From an uncultured Alphaproteobacteria bacterium (GTDB taxonomy: Bacteria; Pseudomonadota; Alphaproteobacteria; Caulobacterales; Aquidulcibacteraceae): 40,180 bases of DNA. The notes below the pieces were generated by a model, which did not search any database, had not been told where the DNA came from, and saw only the letters and a program-made list of their open reading frames with translations. Shown piece by piece: positions 7,816 to 16,321 of this stretch. Position numbers and translations under genes: made by a program. Numbering within the stretch: position 1 is the first letter of the stretch; each line of letters starts with the position of its first letter. The DNA lies in the NCBI GenBank assembly GCA_902826245.1, contig CADEEA010000012.1, positions 1-40,180 on the forward strand. Reading direction: 5' to 3'.

Positions 7816-9261
7816 ATGGAAAATCCGAAGACGCCGGCTGAGGCGGTCGATCGCCTTGTTGTTCTCTACGATCGCGCCGCCGATCGCCTGATAGAATCGG
7901 TGCGCCTGTTTGCGGAGAAGGGGACGCCGCCGACCCCGGAAGAGCGCTCTTCATTTCGCTATCCGGAGTTGCGCGTCACCTATCTGCCGAATGCGCCAGC
8001 GCCGCGGCTCGCGCGCGCCTACGGTCAGCTCACTTGGCCAGGCGAGTATGCGGTGACGGTGACGCAGCCGCGCTATTTTCGAAAATACCTGATTGAGCAA
8101 TTGGGTTATCTTGTCGGCGATTACGGGGTGGAAATCAGCGTACGCGCCAGCGAATCCGAGATCCCGTACTCGTTCGTGTTGGATGCCGCCGGCGCCGCCG
8201 CGTTCGAGAACGTCCCCGCCGAAGATTTGGCTCGATACTTTCCTAATCCGCGTTTGACGCAGGTCGGCGATGCGGTGGTGGACGGCTTGCCTGTAAAAGC
8301 ACTTGACGGCGCGCGTCCGCTCGGCCTGTTCGATGCGCCGCGGACCGATTATTCGCTCAAGCGCATCCAACACTACACGGGCGCGCCGTGGGCTGATGTC
8401 CAGCCCTGGATATTGTTCACCAATTACCAGCGTTATGTCGAAGAGTTCGTGCGCTGGGCGGCCGAAGGCGTGAAGAATGGGCCGAAGGGTTGGGCGCTTT
8501 CATGCCCGGGCAATGTGTGCATTGAGGCTGGCGACCAAGACGCCGAACGAAAGGCGCTCGAGGTTCCCTGGCAGAAATACCAGATGCCGGCCTACCATCT
8601 GAAAACGCCTGACAATGACGGCGTCACGCTGGTGAACATCGGCGTCGGGCCCTCGAACGCGAAGACGATCACCGATCATTTGGCGGTGCTGCGTCCCCAT
8701 TGCTGGCTGATGATCGGTCATTGCGGGGGGCTGCGTCATACTCAACGCATCGGCGATTACGTGCTCGCGCACGCCTATCTGCGCCGCGACAAGATCCTCG
8801 ATGATCGCGTGCCGCTGGAAGTGCCGATTCCGGCGATCGCCGAGGTGCAGGTCGCGCTGCAACAAGCCGCCGCTACAGTGGCCGGCGGCGAGAAGGAGGA
8901 TTTACGCCGGCGCCTGCGCACCGGCACCGTGGTGTCTTACGCTGACCGCAATTGGGAGCTGAACTACAATCAGGAGCGGCAGTTGCTCTCGCAATCGCGC
9001 GCCATCGCGGTGGACATGGAGAGCGCTTGCATCGCCACGCAGGGCTTCCGGCTGCGCGTGCCTTATGGCGTGCTGCTCTGCGTCTCGGATAAGCCGGCGC
9101 ATGGCGAAATCAAACTCCCCGGGGTCTCCGATCGCTTCTACGATCGCGCCATCGGCGCGCACCTGCGCATCGGCCTTGAGACCATCGCATTACTGAAACA
9201 GAACCGCGACGACCTGCACTCGCGCAAGTTGCGCGCGTTCGATGAGCCGCCGTTTCGGTGA
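7816..9261 (+). CDS. amn: AMP nucleosidase
   Basis: A 481-residue enzyme that hydrolyses AMP to adenine and ribose 5-phosphate in the cytoplasm. The N-terminal regulatory domain covers about 1-190 (EAVDRLVVLYDRAADRLIES; EVPWQKYQMPAYHLKTPDND marks the join). The C-terminal catalytic domain is of the nucleoside phosphorylase fold: NIGVGPSNAKTITDHLAVLRP, MIGHCGGLRHTQRIGDYVLA, the purine-binding AVDMESACIATQG, and VSDKPAHGEIKLPG. Length is normal for Amn. The start ATG (MENPKTPAEA) was chosen over an upstream TTG because homologues begin near here. It is 48 bases after the pseudopilin gene and probably a separate function. Confidence 0.92.
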   Translation: MENPKTPAEAVDRLVVLYDRAADRLIESVRLFAEKGTPPTPEERSSFRYPELRVTYLPNAPAPRLARAYGQLTWPGEYAVTVTQPRYFRKYLIEQLGYLVGDYGVEISVRASESEIPYSFVLDAAGAAAFENVPAEDLARYFPNPRLTQVGDAVVDGLPVKALDGARPLGLFDAPRTDYSLKRIQHYTGAPWADVQPWILFTNYQRYVEEFVRWAAEGVKNGPKGWALSCPGNVCIEAGDQDAERKALEVPWQKYQMPAYHLKTPDNDGVTLVNIGVGPSNAKTITDHLAVLRPHCWLMIGHCGGLRHTQRIGDYVLAHAYLRRDKILDDRVPLEVPIPAIAEVQVALQQAAATVAGGEKEDLRRRLRTGTVVSYADRNWELNYNQERQLLSQSRAIAVDMESACIATQGFRLRVPYGVLLCVSDKPAHGEIKLPGVSDRFYDRAIGAHLRIGLETIALLKQNRDDLHSRKLRAFDEPPFR

Positions 9262-9371
9262 GGGCGATCGATGCGAGCGCGCGCCTGGAGCCTGGTGGGT
9301 GCAGTCTTCCCTCCCGAGCGAGCGTAATCGCCGCTTTGACGAGACGGACTTAATCGGTCATCACAGGCGCA

Positions 9372-10154
9372 ATGACCTTCGATCGCATTGTTCCCCTCGA
9401 CCGTGTCGTCAATTTCCGCGATTTCGGCGGTTACGATACTAAGGACGGCTCACGCATCGCGCGTGGACGTCTGTTCCGCAGCGCGCATTTTTCCGACGCT
9501 AGCGACGCCGACATGGCCAAGCTCGACGCGCTTGGCGTTTCCTTCATGGTCGATCTCCGCCGCCCCGAGGAACGTACGAGCGAGCCCAATCGCTGGCCGG
9601 GTGAGGGGGTGCGCATCTTCAGCAACGAAGAGGGGCAAGTCGGCGCCCTGTCTCCGCACCTGATGGCGTTGCTGCAGGACGACCTCACAGCGGCGGGCGT
9701 CGCCGATTACATGCACGAACTCTATCGCCGTTTCGCCTTCGAGCCGCGCCACATTGAATTGTACCGCGCCTGGTTTGCAGAACTTGCCTCAGTGGATGGC
9801 GCCGCGATCATCCACTGCGCGGCCGGCAAGGATCGTACAGGGCTGGGCTGCGCGCTCACGCTGCATGCACTTGGCGTCCGCGAAGACGTCATCTTCGCGG
9901 ACTACGAGCTCACAAACAGCGTGCTGGACCTCGCCAAGCGTTTGCCTCGCATCCAGGCGCGCATGGAAGAGAGGCTAGGCCGCACCTTCGAGTCGGAGAC
10001 GCTGAAGCCGATGCTGGGCGTGGCGCCGGATTATCTGCGCACGGCGCTGGATGCGATTGAGGAGCGCCACGGCGCGATCGACCGCTACCTGGAGGATGTG
10101 CTCGGCGTCGGCGTTCGCGAGCGCGCCAATCTGCGCGAGCGGCTCGCTGCCTGA
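9372..10154 (+). CDS. Tyrosine phosphatase, Y_phosphatase3 type
   Basis: A 260-residue protein of the bacterial protein-tyrosine/serine phosphatase family. It starts with the typical VNFRDFGGYDTKDGSRI block (residues 13-29) and LFRSAHFSDAS. The P-loop HCAAGKDRTG places the nucleophile at Cys149 and the phosphate-binding Arg at 155. The lipid-phosphatase-like AGKDR loop is typical of this family, so phosphoinositide or phosphotyrosine activity cannot be told apart from sequence. The stop is 46 bases from lspA. Confidence 0.88.
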   Translation: MTFDRIVPLDRVVNFRDFGGYDTKDGSRIARGRLFRSAHFSDASDADMAKLDALGVSFMVDLRRPEERTSEPNRWPGEGVRIFSNEEGQVGALSPHLMALLQDDLTAAGVADYMHELYRRFAFEPRHIELYRAWFAELASVDGAAIIHCAAGKDRTGLGCALTLHALGVREDVIFADYELTNSVLDLAKRLPRIQARMEERLGRTFESETLKPMLGVAPDYLRTALDAIEERHGAIDRYLEDVLGVGVRERANLRERLAA

Positions 10155-10200
10155 GCGCGACGCCTTGCCCCAAGCGCCGCCGCCGTTCATAAGCTCGGCC

Positions 10201-10746
10201 ATGCTGCGTTTCGGTCTCGCCATTTCGGCGTTGGTGTTCGTCGTCGACCAGGCCTCCAAATGGCTGGTGTTGGGGCCTGGCAAGTTCAGCCCGCCCGGAT
10301 GCCTGGAGCAGGGGATCGGCTGCCGTTTTATCGAACTGTCCCCGTTCTTCGATCTCCACATGCTCTGGAACCGCGGCGTGAGCTTCGGCCTGCTGCGCGC
10401 CGACAGCGACGTCATGCGCTGGGGTTTGGTGGTTCTCTCCATCGCCATAGCCGGCGTGTTCGGCTCCTGGCTGCGGACCGCCGAGCGGAGGCTGACCGGG
10501 GTAGCTCTCGGGTTGGTGGTCGGCGGCGCCCTCGGCAACGTGGTGGACCGGATTCGTTTCGGCGCCGTTGCTGATTTTCTCGATTTCAACGGCCTCTGGT
10601 TCCCCTGGGTTTTCAATGTCGCGGACGCCGCTATTAGCCTCGGCGCGATTTTTCTGGTCGCCGATATGGTGTTTTTCGAGTCTGGGGCCAATAAGAAGGT
10701 GGCCGGACAGGGGGCGGAGCCGCCCCCGGCCAGCCAGATTCGCTAG
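10201..10746 (+). CDS. lspA: Lipoprotein signal peptidase (signal peptidase II)
   Basis: A 181-residue inner-membrane aspartic protease that cleaves prolipoproteins. It shows four hydrophobic segments and the family motifs FVVDQASKW (residues about 15-23), LWNRGVSFGLL, ALGNVVDRIRFGAVADFLDF (first catalytic Asp) and FNVADAAIS (second catalytic Asp). The ATG at 10201 gives the family's usual start; the open frame extends upstream into the phosphatase gene but without homology. The last codons form a GC-rich hairpin (10710-10727) that may help end transcription. Its neighbour downstream is itself a lipoprotein substrate. Confidence 0.95.
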   Translation: MLRFGLAISALVFVVDQASKWLVLGPGKFSPPGCLEQGIGCRFIELSPFFDLHMLWNRGVSFGLLRADSDVMRWGLVVLSIAIAGVFGSWLRTAERRLTGVALGLVVGGALGNVVDRIRFGAVADFLDFNGLWFPWVFNVADAAISLGAIFLVADMVFFESGANKKVAGQGAEPPPASQIR

Positions 10747-10853
10747 AATCCTGGCCCCGTGCCCCATAATTGCCTGATCCGGCTGCTGCACTCCGGCTTG
10801 GCGCGCCGTGCCAGTCTCGGCTAGAAGCACCACGAGAGATTTGAGGGAGCCCG

Positions 10854-11396
10854 ATGACAACGAGACCGATCGCCCTGGTGGCCATGTTGGCGGCCGCCGC
10901 CGCCGCTAGCGGTTGCGCCAGCATCTCGCGCGCCATTGGCGGAACCAAGGTGACGCCGGACGAGTTTCGCGTGGTCACGCAGGCGCCATTGACGCTGCCG
11001 CCGGATTACAATCTGCGCCCGCCGCGCCCAGGTGAGGCGCGCCCGCAGGAGCGCGATCCTGACGAGCAGGCGCGCGCAGCGTTGTTCGGCGACGAGATGG
11101 GCCAGGCCGCCAGCACGGGCGAGCGTTCGCTAGTCGCCGCCGCCGGCGCGGAAGCGGTCGATCCAGGCATTCGCGACACCATCGATTTCGAGGCGCAAGG
11201 CATCGTCCGCCGCAACGAAGGCTTCGTCGATCGCGTGCTCGCTTTTGGCGGATCAAACGCACCACCGCCGGCGCCGCTGAACGCCGAGCAGGAAGCCCAG
11301 CGCCTGGAAGAAGAAGAATCCATCCGCCGCGCAACCGGCGGTGGGCAGGTAGTGATCGAACGCCGCCGCGGCGGCTTCAAGCTTCCGGGAACTTGA
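10854..11396 (+). CDS. BamF-like DUF3035 lipoprotein
   Basis: A 180-residue outer-membrane lipoprotein: signal peptide with lipobox (AAAAASGCAS, Cys at residue 22), then the DUF3035 signature VTPDEFRVVTQAPLTLPPDYNLRPPRPG, and a charged, low-complexity C-terminal half ending RRGGFKLPGT. In Caulobacter a DUF3035 lipoprotein (BamF) belongs to the beta-barrel assembly machine; applying that name here is inference from the family. It sits just after lspA, as in many alphaproteobacteria. Confidence 0.85.
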   Translation: MTTRPIALVAMLAAAAAASGCASISRAIGGTKVTPDEFRVVTQAPLTLPPDYNLRPPRPGEARPQERDPDEQARAALFGDEMGQAASTGERSLVAAAGAEAVDPGIRDTIDFEAQGIVRRNEGFVDRVLAFGGSNAPPPAPLNAEQEAQRLEEEESIRRATGGGQVVIERRRGGFKLPGT

Positions 11397-11413
11397 AGTC
11401 GCAGGCTGGGTGC

Positions 11414-11488
11414 TGGCGCTCGCGGCAGGAATCGAACCCGCATCTCAGCGTTCGAAGCGCTGCATCCTATCCGTTGAACGACGTGAGC
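11414..11488 (-). tRNA. tRNA-Arg (anticodon UCG)
   Basis: On the minus strand a full cloverleaf of 75 bases can be drawn: acceptor GCTCACG/CGCGAGC with one A-C mismatch at the fifth pair, D-arm with AACGGATA loop (A20-type arginine identity), anticodon stem CAGCG/CGCTG with loop CTTCGAA (anticodon TCG, reads CGA), T-arm GCGGG/CCTGC with loop TTCGATT, discriminator G and an encoded CCA. The D-stem needs two G-T pairs. Weak pairing suggests a specialised or drifting copy. Confidence 0.85.
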
Positions 11489-11551
11489 TTAGTGGATGCT
11501 TGTAGCATCAAACAAAGCCGCCGTCATTCCGCTCAAGTCGTATAGACCATT

Positions 11552-11659
11552 ACCCATCCCCGGATTGGCGCTTGCGCCAGGTCCGGGGCCCAAGATCGCG
11601 AGAGCTTCGCGTTTATGGGCCCCGGGCCCGCCGCTTACGCGGCGTCCCGGGGATGGGTG
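11552..11659. repeat. Family B palindromic repeat next to the rtcB stop
   Basis: ACCCATCCCCGG at the left end and CCGGGGATGGGT at the right end are exact inverted copies. Inner arms GGGGCCCAAGATCGCGAG and TTTATGGGCCCC extend the fold. The element ends two bases before the rtcB stop codon, so it probably forms the 3' end of that mRNA. Related copies lie at 13223, 28596, 37211 and 39917. Confidence 0.85.
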
Positions 11660-11661
11660 TG

Positions 11662-12870
11662 TCACCCCTTCACGCACACCACCTGCTTCAGCGTGTGCAC
11701 AACCTCCACCAGATCGGCCTGTGCGGTCATGACGGCGTCGATGTCCTTGTAGGCCATCGGCGTTTCGTCGAGCACGCCTTCGTCCTTGCGGCACTCGACG
11801 CCCTCGGTGGCCGCGCGGTGATCGGCTAGCGTGAAGCGGCGCTTGGCTTCGGTGCGGCTCATCGCGCGCCCGGCCCCGTGGCTGCAGGTGCAGAATGAAT
11901 CCGCATTGCCCTTGCCGCGCACGATGAACGATTTCGCACCCATCGAACCCGGGATGATGCCGAGTTCGCCAACGCCGGCGCGCACCGCGCCCTTGCGGGT
12001 CACGTATACGTCCGCGCCGAAATGGTGCTCGCGCGCCACGTAATTGTGGTGGCAGTTCACAGCACTCTTCTCGAGCTTGAACTTTGGCAAATTGTCGCGG
12101 AGCGCGCGTAACGTGCGCTCCATCATCACCTCGCGGTTGATGCGCGCGTAATCCTGCGCCCAGCTCACCGCCTCCACATAATCCGCGAACAGATCCTCGC
12201 CTTCCATGAAGAAGGCGAGATCGCGATCGGGCACGTGGTAGCCCAGCTCACGGTGCAGCAATTCATCGCGCGCGCGCTCGATGAAATACTTGCCGATGCG
12301 GTTTCCCGAGCCGCGCGAGCCCGAGTGCAACATCACCCAGACGCGGTCCTCCTCATCGAGGCACGTCTCGATGAAGTGGTTGCCGCCGCCGAGCGTCGCC
12401 AATTGCGCGGTCTGCGCCTTGGCCGAAGCCTTCGGGTGCTTGTCGACGATGGCCTCGTAGCGTTCGTTCAAGCCGGAATCGCGATAGGCGGTCTCGACCG
12501 ACGACGGCGCCTCGCGGTGATTGCCGTTCGGCCCATTGCCATGGGGCACGTTGCGCTCGATCGCGCCGCGAATCCGCGCAAGCGAATCCGGCAAATCGTT
12601 CGCCGTGAGCGAAGTGCGCACCGCCATCATACCGCAGCCAATGTCTACGCCGACAGCGGCTGGGATGATCGCGCCCTTGGTCGGGATCACAGAGCCCACG
12701 GTGGCGCCGATGCCGAAATGCACGTCGGGCATCACGGCGATGTGGCTATGAATGAACGGCAACGAGGCGACGTTGCGCAATTGGTTCTGCGCCTCTTGCT
12801 CCACCGGCACACCCTTGACCCAGGCTTTGATTGGCGCTCGCGCGCCTTCGATGTTTTCGTAACCGGACAT
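11662..12870 (-). CDS. rtcB: RNA ligase RtcB
   Basis: A 402-residue Mn/GTP-dependent ligase that joins 2',3'-cyclic phosphate (or 3'-phosphate) RNA ends to 5'-hydroxyl ends. Family motifs are all present: HIAVMPDVHFGIGATVGSVI, the metal site GVDIGCGMMAVRT (around residue 75-87), GGGNHFIE, HSGSRGSGNRIG, NCHHNYVAREHHFG, and SHGAGRAMSRTEA with the guanylated His. Length is close to the E. coli enzyme. Start ATG has an AAGGAGA ribosome site. No rtcA, archease or rtcR is seen beside it. A strong hairpin lies in its 5' leader (12909-12965). Confidence 0.95.
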   Translation of the reverse strand: MSGYENIEGARAPIKAWVKGVPVEQEAQNQLRNVASLPFIHSHIAVMPDVHFGIGATVGSVIPTKGAIIPAAVGVDIGCGMMAVRTSLTANDLPDSLARIRGAIERNVPHGNGPNGNHREAPSSVETAYRDSGLNERYEAIVDKHPKASAKAQTAQLATLGGGNHFIETCLDEEDRVWVMLHSGSRGSGNRIGKYFIERARDELLHRELGYHVPDRDLAFFMEGEDLFADYVEAVSWAQDYARINREVMMERTLRALRDNLPKFKLEKSAVNCHHNYVAREHHFGADVYVTRKGAVRAGVGELGIIPGSMGAKSFIVRGKGNADSFCTCSHGAGRAMSRTEAKRRFTLADHRAATEGVECRKDEGVLDETPMAYKDIDAVMTAQADLVEVVHTLKQVVCVKG

Positions 12871-12908
12871 GACCGGTTCTCCTTTGTCTTAAACCATTCC
12901 TGCGCCCC

Positions 12909-12965
12909 GGAGCAGAAACGAAGAACCCCTCCGAGGCCATCGCCTGGAGGGGTTCTTCATGCTCC
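12909..12965 (-). promoter_or_regulatory. Strong hairpin in the rtcB 5' leader
   Basis: GAAGAACCCCTCC (12920-12932) and GGAGGGGTTCTTC (12946-12958) pair perfectly over 13 bases; inside, AGGC/GCCT extend the stem around a CATC loop, and GGAGCA/TGCTCC add an outer stem. It begins about 40 bases upstream of the rtcB start. Read toward rtcB it is followed by GTTTCTG rather than a clean T-run. It may be an attenuator, the terminator of an upstream transcript, or a repeat. Confidence 0.6.
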
Positions 12966-12981
12966 AACTGGTCCGAAGACG

Positions 12982-13200
12982 TCAGCCGCTGGGATCCCTC
13001 CATGCACGCAATGCGATGCGCTCGCCGCGATAAGCGACTTGCGTTGGCATGCTGCAATCGAATTTCCGTAAGCGGTTCATGACTTCCTCGAAGGGCGCGT
13101 CGATAACACAAGCGCGGCGTGATTGCACATGTTTTGTTGCGTGGCGCCTCACCTGTGGCGCACGAGTCACATCGACGTCTTGGGCGCCCGGCCTAGCACT
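12982..13200 (-). other. Possible gene remnant or small ORF
   Basis: The minus-strand frame ending at 12982 reads VIDAPFEEVMNRLRKFDC, then SMPTQVAYRGERIALRAW, which looks like real protein, but no well-placed start is seen and the upstream part runs into the family B palindrome at 13223. A short version could start at the ATG before NRLRKFD. I do not recognise it. It is as likely a fragment as a gene. Confidence 0.25.
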
Positions 13201-13222
13201 CGCCATCGGTGAAGCACAATTC

Positions 13223-13339
13223 CCGAACACCCATCCCCGGAGCGTCGCGCAGCGGCGCGTCCGGGGCCCATAAACCCAAACGCTCGCGATCTTGGGCCCC
13301 GGAATTTTCGCTACGCTCAATCCGGGGATGGGTGTTTGG
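13223..13339. repeat. Family B palindromic repeat
   Basis: Arms CCGAACACCCATCCCCGG (13223-13240) and CCGGGGATGGGTGTTTGG (13322-13339) are inverted copies with one mismatch. Between them lie GGGGCCCATAAACCCAAACGC and CGATCTTGGGCCCCGG. It sits in the middle of the 726-base gene-poor stretch 12871-13596. Confidence 0.85.
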
Positions 13340-13340
13340 A

Positions 13341-13583
13341 AAATCGCACGTCAATGACGTCGGGACTACAGTAGCTTGTGACATCGTGGGGCTTCGCCAA
13401 GAGCGATGGCAGAATGCTTGGAACGACTATGACAAAGCATCCCGTGGCGGCATCCTGTTTCAGGCCCCTGGATATTTGGGCGGGCTAGAGCGCACATCCG
13501 AAGGGCAAGCCGACATCGCGCGAGTGGTGGAGCTGCGTCCGAGCGTTGTTCAGACGATTGCGGAATACGGTATCGTGCCGTAG
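13341..13583 (+). pseudogene. Possible 3' remnant of an unknown gene
   Basis: The plus frame ending with TAG at 13581-13583 carries protein-like sequence (LRQERWQNAWNDYDKASRGG, FQAPGYLGGLERTSEGQADI, ELRPSVVQTIAEYGIVP). In frame it is joined upstream only to the family B palindrome, with no start codon or ribosome site after the repeat. It may be the tail of a gene cut by that element, or a chance frame. Function unknown. Confidence 0.3.
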
Positions 13584-13596
13584 AGCGCCCACAGCA

Positions 13597-14379
13597 TCAC
13601 ATATCCCGCGCCAGATCTTCCCCGCCGTTCTCCGGGATCGCCAGGCCCTGTGCGATGAGCGCACTCCACGCGTCCTCCGCGCTTTCGGCGAAGCGGAAGA
13701 GGTCGAGATCAGGCGCGTTGATCATGCCGTGTTCCACCAGAACATCGAACTTAATGATCGAGCGCCAATAGGTTTCGTCGAACAGCACGATCGGAATCGT
13801 GCGCGCTTTTTTGGTTTGGCGGAGCGTTAGAATCTCGAACAATTCGTCAAGCGTGCCGAAGCCGCCGGGAAACACCACCAACGCCTGCGCGCGCATGGCG
13901 AGGTGCATTTTGCGCATGGCGAAATAGTGGAACTGGAAGGTGAGCGATGGTGTCGTGTACGGGTTTGGCTCCTGCTCTTCGGGCAGCTTGATGTTGAAGC
14001 CGATGGTGGGCGCGCCGGCCTCACGCGCGCCGCGATTGGCCGCTTCCATCGCGCCGGGACCGCCGCCTGTGGCGATGACGTTGTAGTGCGGTTCGTTTTC
14101 AGGGTTCACCGCGCCGCCTTTGAGCGAGGCGAGTTTGCCGAATTTGCGTGCCTCGCCGTACCAATAGGCTTGGCGCCCCGGCCCATCCTCGCGAATGCGC
14201 GCCGAGCCGAATACAACGATGGTGGAGCGAATGTTGGCGGCTTGCAGCGCGCGGTCGGCTTTTTCGTACTCCAGCAGGAACCGAACCCCGCGCATCTCGC
14301 GCGACATCAGGAAGTCCGCATCAAGCGCGGCGAGGCGGTAGGAGGGGGAGGCGGTCTGGGTATTGTTCGAGTCGGTCAT
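13597..14379 (-). CDS. LOG-family Rossmann-fold protein
   Basis: A 260-residue protein of the TIGR00730/LOG (cytokinin riboside phosphoribohydrolase-like) family. Motifs: IVVFGSARI, ATGGGPGAMEAANRGAREAG (nucleotide-binding glycine loop, followed by TIGFNIKLP), and the family hallmark VVFPGGFGTLDELFEILTLRQ. The N-terminal about 60 residues are an extension seen in larger members. Known members release the base from nucleoside monophosphates; substrate here is unknown. The ATG at 14377-14379 (MTDSNNTQ) was chosen over a GTG three codons upstream. It is divergent from mutL. Confidence 0.88.
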   Translation of the reverse strand: MTDSNNTQTASPSYRLAALDADFLMSREMRGVRFLLEYEKADRALQAANIRSTIVVFGSARIREDGPGRQAYWYGEARKFGKLASLKGGAVNPENEPHYNVIATGGGPGAMEAANRGAREAGAPTIGFNIKLPEEQEPNPYTTPSLTFQFHYFAMRKMHLAMRAQALVVFPGGFGTLDELFEILTLRQTKKARTIPIVLFDETYWRSIIKFDVLVEHGMINAPDLDLFRFAESAEDAWSALIAQGLAIPENGGEDLARDM

Positions 14380-14441
14380 AGGGGACACGGTAACCTTTCT
14401 CCCTGGCGCGGGAGAAGGGATGCTAAGCTCGCGCGAATCTC

Positions 14442-16292
14442 ATGCCCATCGCCCGCCTCCCCCCCGAAGCCGTGAACCGCATCGCCGCGGGCGAGGTGAT
14501 TGAGCGCCCGGCTGCGGCGGTGAAGGAGCTTGTCGAGAACGCGCTTGACGCTGGCGCGATGCGCATTGCGGTGCGCATCGAGCGGGGCGGTCTGGGGCTT
14601 ATTTCGGTTGAGGACGATGGCGGCGGCATTCCGCGCGAGGAACTGTCGCTGGCGGTGGAGCGACACGCGACGTCGAAGTTAGTCGCCGGCGCCGGGGGCG
14701 ATGTGGACCTGCTCAACATCCACACCATGGGTTTCCGCGGCGAAGCGCTGCCCAGTATCGGCGCGGTGGCGCGGTTGGCGATTACCTCAAAGGCGCGAGG
14801 CGCTGGGGAATCGTGGCGCGTCGAGGTGGAGGGCGGCGCGCTGGCGCCGGTCAAACCTGCGGCATGGGCTTCGCCATCGCCGAGTGGAGCGCTGGTGGAG
14901 GTGCGCGATCTTTTTTTCGCCACGCCAGCGCGGCTGAAATTCATGAAGTCCGAGCGCGCCGAGATGTTGGCGGTGTCCGACGTGGTCAAGCGCCTCGCTA
15001 TGGCGCGCCCGGACGTGGCGTTCACGCTGGAGCATGACGGGCGCACTAATTTGCGCTTGAGCGCGGAAAGCGATCCCGAGAACGAAGGCCGCCGCGCGCG
15101 GCTGGCGGCGATTCTCGGCGCAGATTTCGCGCCCAATTGCATCGCGCTCGATCAGGTGCGCGGCGAGGTGCGCATGTCGGGCTTCGCCGGACTGCCGACG
15201 TTTCACCGCGGCACGCGTGAACACCAGCACCTGTTCGTCAATGGCCGTCCGGTGAAGGACAAATTGATCGTCGGCGCTGTGCGCGCGGCCTATCAGGATT
15301 TGCTCGCGCGCGACCGCCATCCGGTGGCGGCGCTGTTCCTCGACCTGCCGCCGAGCGAAGTGGACGTGAACGTGCACCCGGCGAAAACCGAAGTGCGCTT
15401 TCGCGATGCGTCTTTGGTGCGCGGGCTGATCGTTGGCGCGTTGAGCCATGCGCTTGCGGGCGCGGGGCATCGCGCTTCAACCACGACAGCGCACAACGCG
15501 CTCGGCGGCTTTCGCTCGTACGACTTGCCCGCGCAGCCGACATTGCGCGCATGGGGCGCAGCCGAGGAGCGTTTGGCGCCCGGCGTTTTTGCGTTGCCGA
15601 GCGGGCGGGTGGAAACCTCTTGGACCGCCGGCGTCTCGCCGGCCGACTATGGTGCGGCTTCCACGGTTTCGCCGGCGGGGACGCCGGCGGTCCAAGACGA
15701 TGATGCGCGTTTCTTCCCTCTCGGCGCGGCGCGCGCGCAGATCCACGAGACCTACATCGTCGCCCAGACCGAGGACGGCATAATCATCGTCGATCAGCAC
15801 GCGGCGCACGAGCGGCTGGTGTACGAGCGCATGAAGCAGATGCTGGCCAATGGCGGGGTGCGCCGGCAGGGCTTGCTGATCCCCGAAGTGGTGGAGCTCG
15901 ACGCGAGCGAAGTCGAGGCGCTGCTCGCGCGTGCGGAAGAATTGGCGCAACTCGGCTTGGTGATCGAGCCGTTCGGGCCTGGCGTTATTCTTGTACGGGA
16001 AACCCCGGCGCTGCTGGGGCACGTGGACGCGGCGGGATTGCTCAAAGACCTCGCCGACGACATCGCCGAACTGGGCGAAGCGCATGCGCTGAAGGAGCGA
16101 CTGGAGGAGGTGTGTTCCTCAATGGCGTGCCGCGGTTCGGTGCGCGCGGGGCGTAGGCTCACCGGGGAAGAAATGAACGCACTGCTGCGCCACATGGAAG
16201 CCACGCCGTTCTCAGGGCAGTGCAATCACGGCCGCCCGACTTATGTGGAGCTGAAGCTGGCGGATATCGAGAAGCTGTTTGGGCGGAGGTGA
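14442..16292 (+). CDS. mutL: DNA mismatch repair protein MutL
   Basis: A 616-residue MutL. N-terminal GHKL ATPase: [55 protein letters not shown]. The transducer domain ends near [14 protein letters not shown] (about 335). A linker of about 90 residues follows, then the C-terminal dimerisation domain from about 425 with the endonuclease motif [12 protein letters not shown] and the partner motifs [14 protein letters not shown] and [11 protein letters not shown]. It should therefore nick DNA itself, unlike E. coli MutL. Residues 393-418 of the linker are encoded by an in-frame family A palindrome (15619-15696). Confidence 0.96.
   Translation: MPIARLPPEAVNRIAAGEVIERPAAAVKELVENALDAGAMRIAVRIERGGLGLISVEDDGGGIPREELSLAVERHATSKLVAGAGGDVDLLNIHTMGFRGEALPSIGAVARLAITSKARGAGESWRVEVEGGALAPVKPAAWASPSPSGALVEVRDLFFATPARLKFMKSERAEMLAVSDVVKRLAMARPDVAFTLEHDGRTNLRLSAESDPENEGRRARLAAILGADFAPNCIALDQVRGEVRMSGFAGLPTFHRGTREHQHLFVNGRPVKDKLIVGAVRAAYQDLLARDRHPVAALFLDLPPSEVDVNVHPAKTEVRFRDASLVRGLIVGALSHALAGAGHRASTTTAHNALGGFRSYDLPAQPTLRAWGAAEERLAPGVFALPSGRVETSWTAGVSPADYGAASTVSPAGTPAVQDDDARFFPLGAARAQIHETYIVAQTEDGIIIVDQHAAHERLVYERMKQMLANGGVRRQGLLIPEVVELDASEVEALLARAEELAQLGLVIEPFGPGVILVRETPALLGHVDAAGLLKDLADDIAELGEAHALKERLEEVCSSMACRGSVRAGRRLTGEEMNALLRHMEATPFSGQCNHGRPTYVELKLADIEKLFGRR
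15619..15696. repeat. Family A palindrome inside the mutL linker
   Basis: Left arm CTTGGACCGCCGGCGTCTCG (continuing CCGGC) and right arm GCCGGCGGGGACGCCGGCGG (continuing TCCAAG) are inverted copies of the arms at 25024-25153. The unit is 78 bases, exactly 26 codons, and keeps the mutL frame, adding [15 protein letters not shown] and [11 protein letters not shown] to the protein linker. Confidence 0.85.
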
Positions 16293-16321
16293 GCGGCGCG
16301 TGTGGCGGGTGCAACGTTTCT

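Noticed and set aside
11552..11659. Palindromes as a CRISPR array
   Set aside because: There are no regularly spaced identical repeats with unique spacers and no cas genes; these are dispersed inverted repeats.
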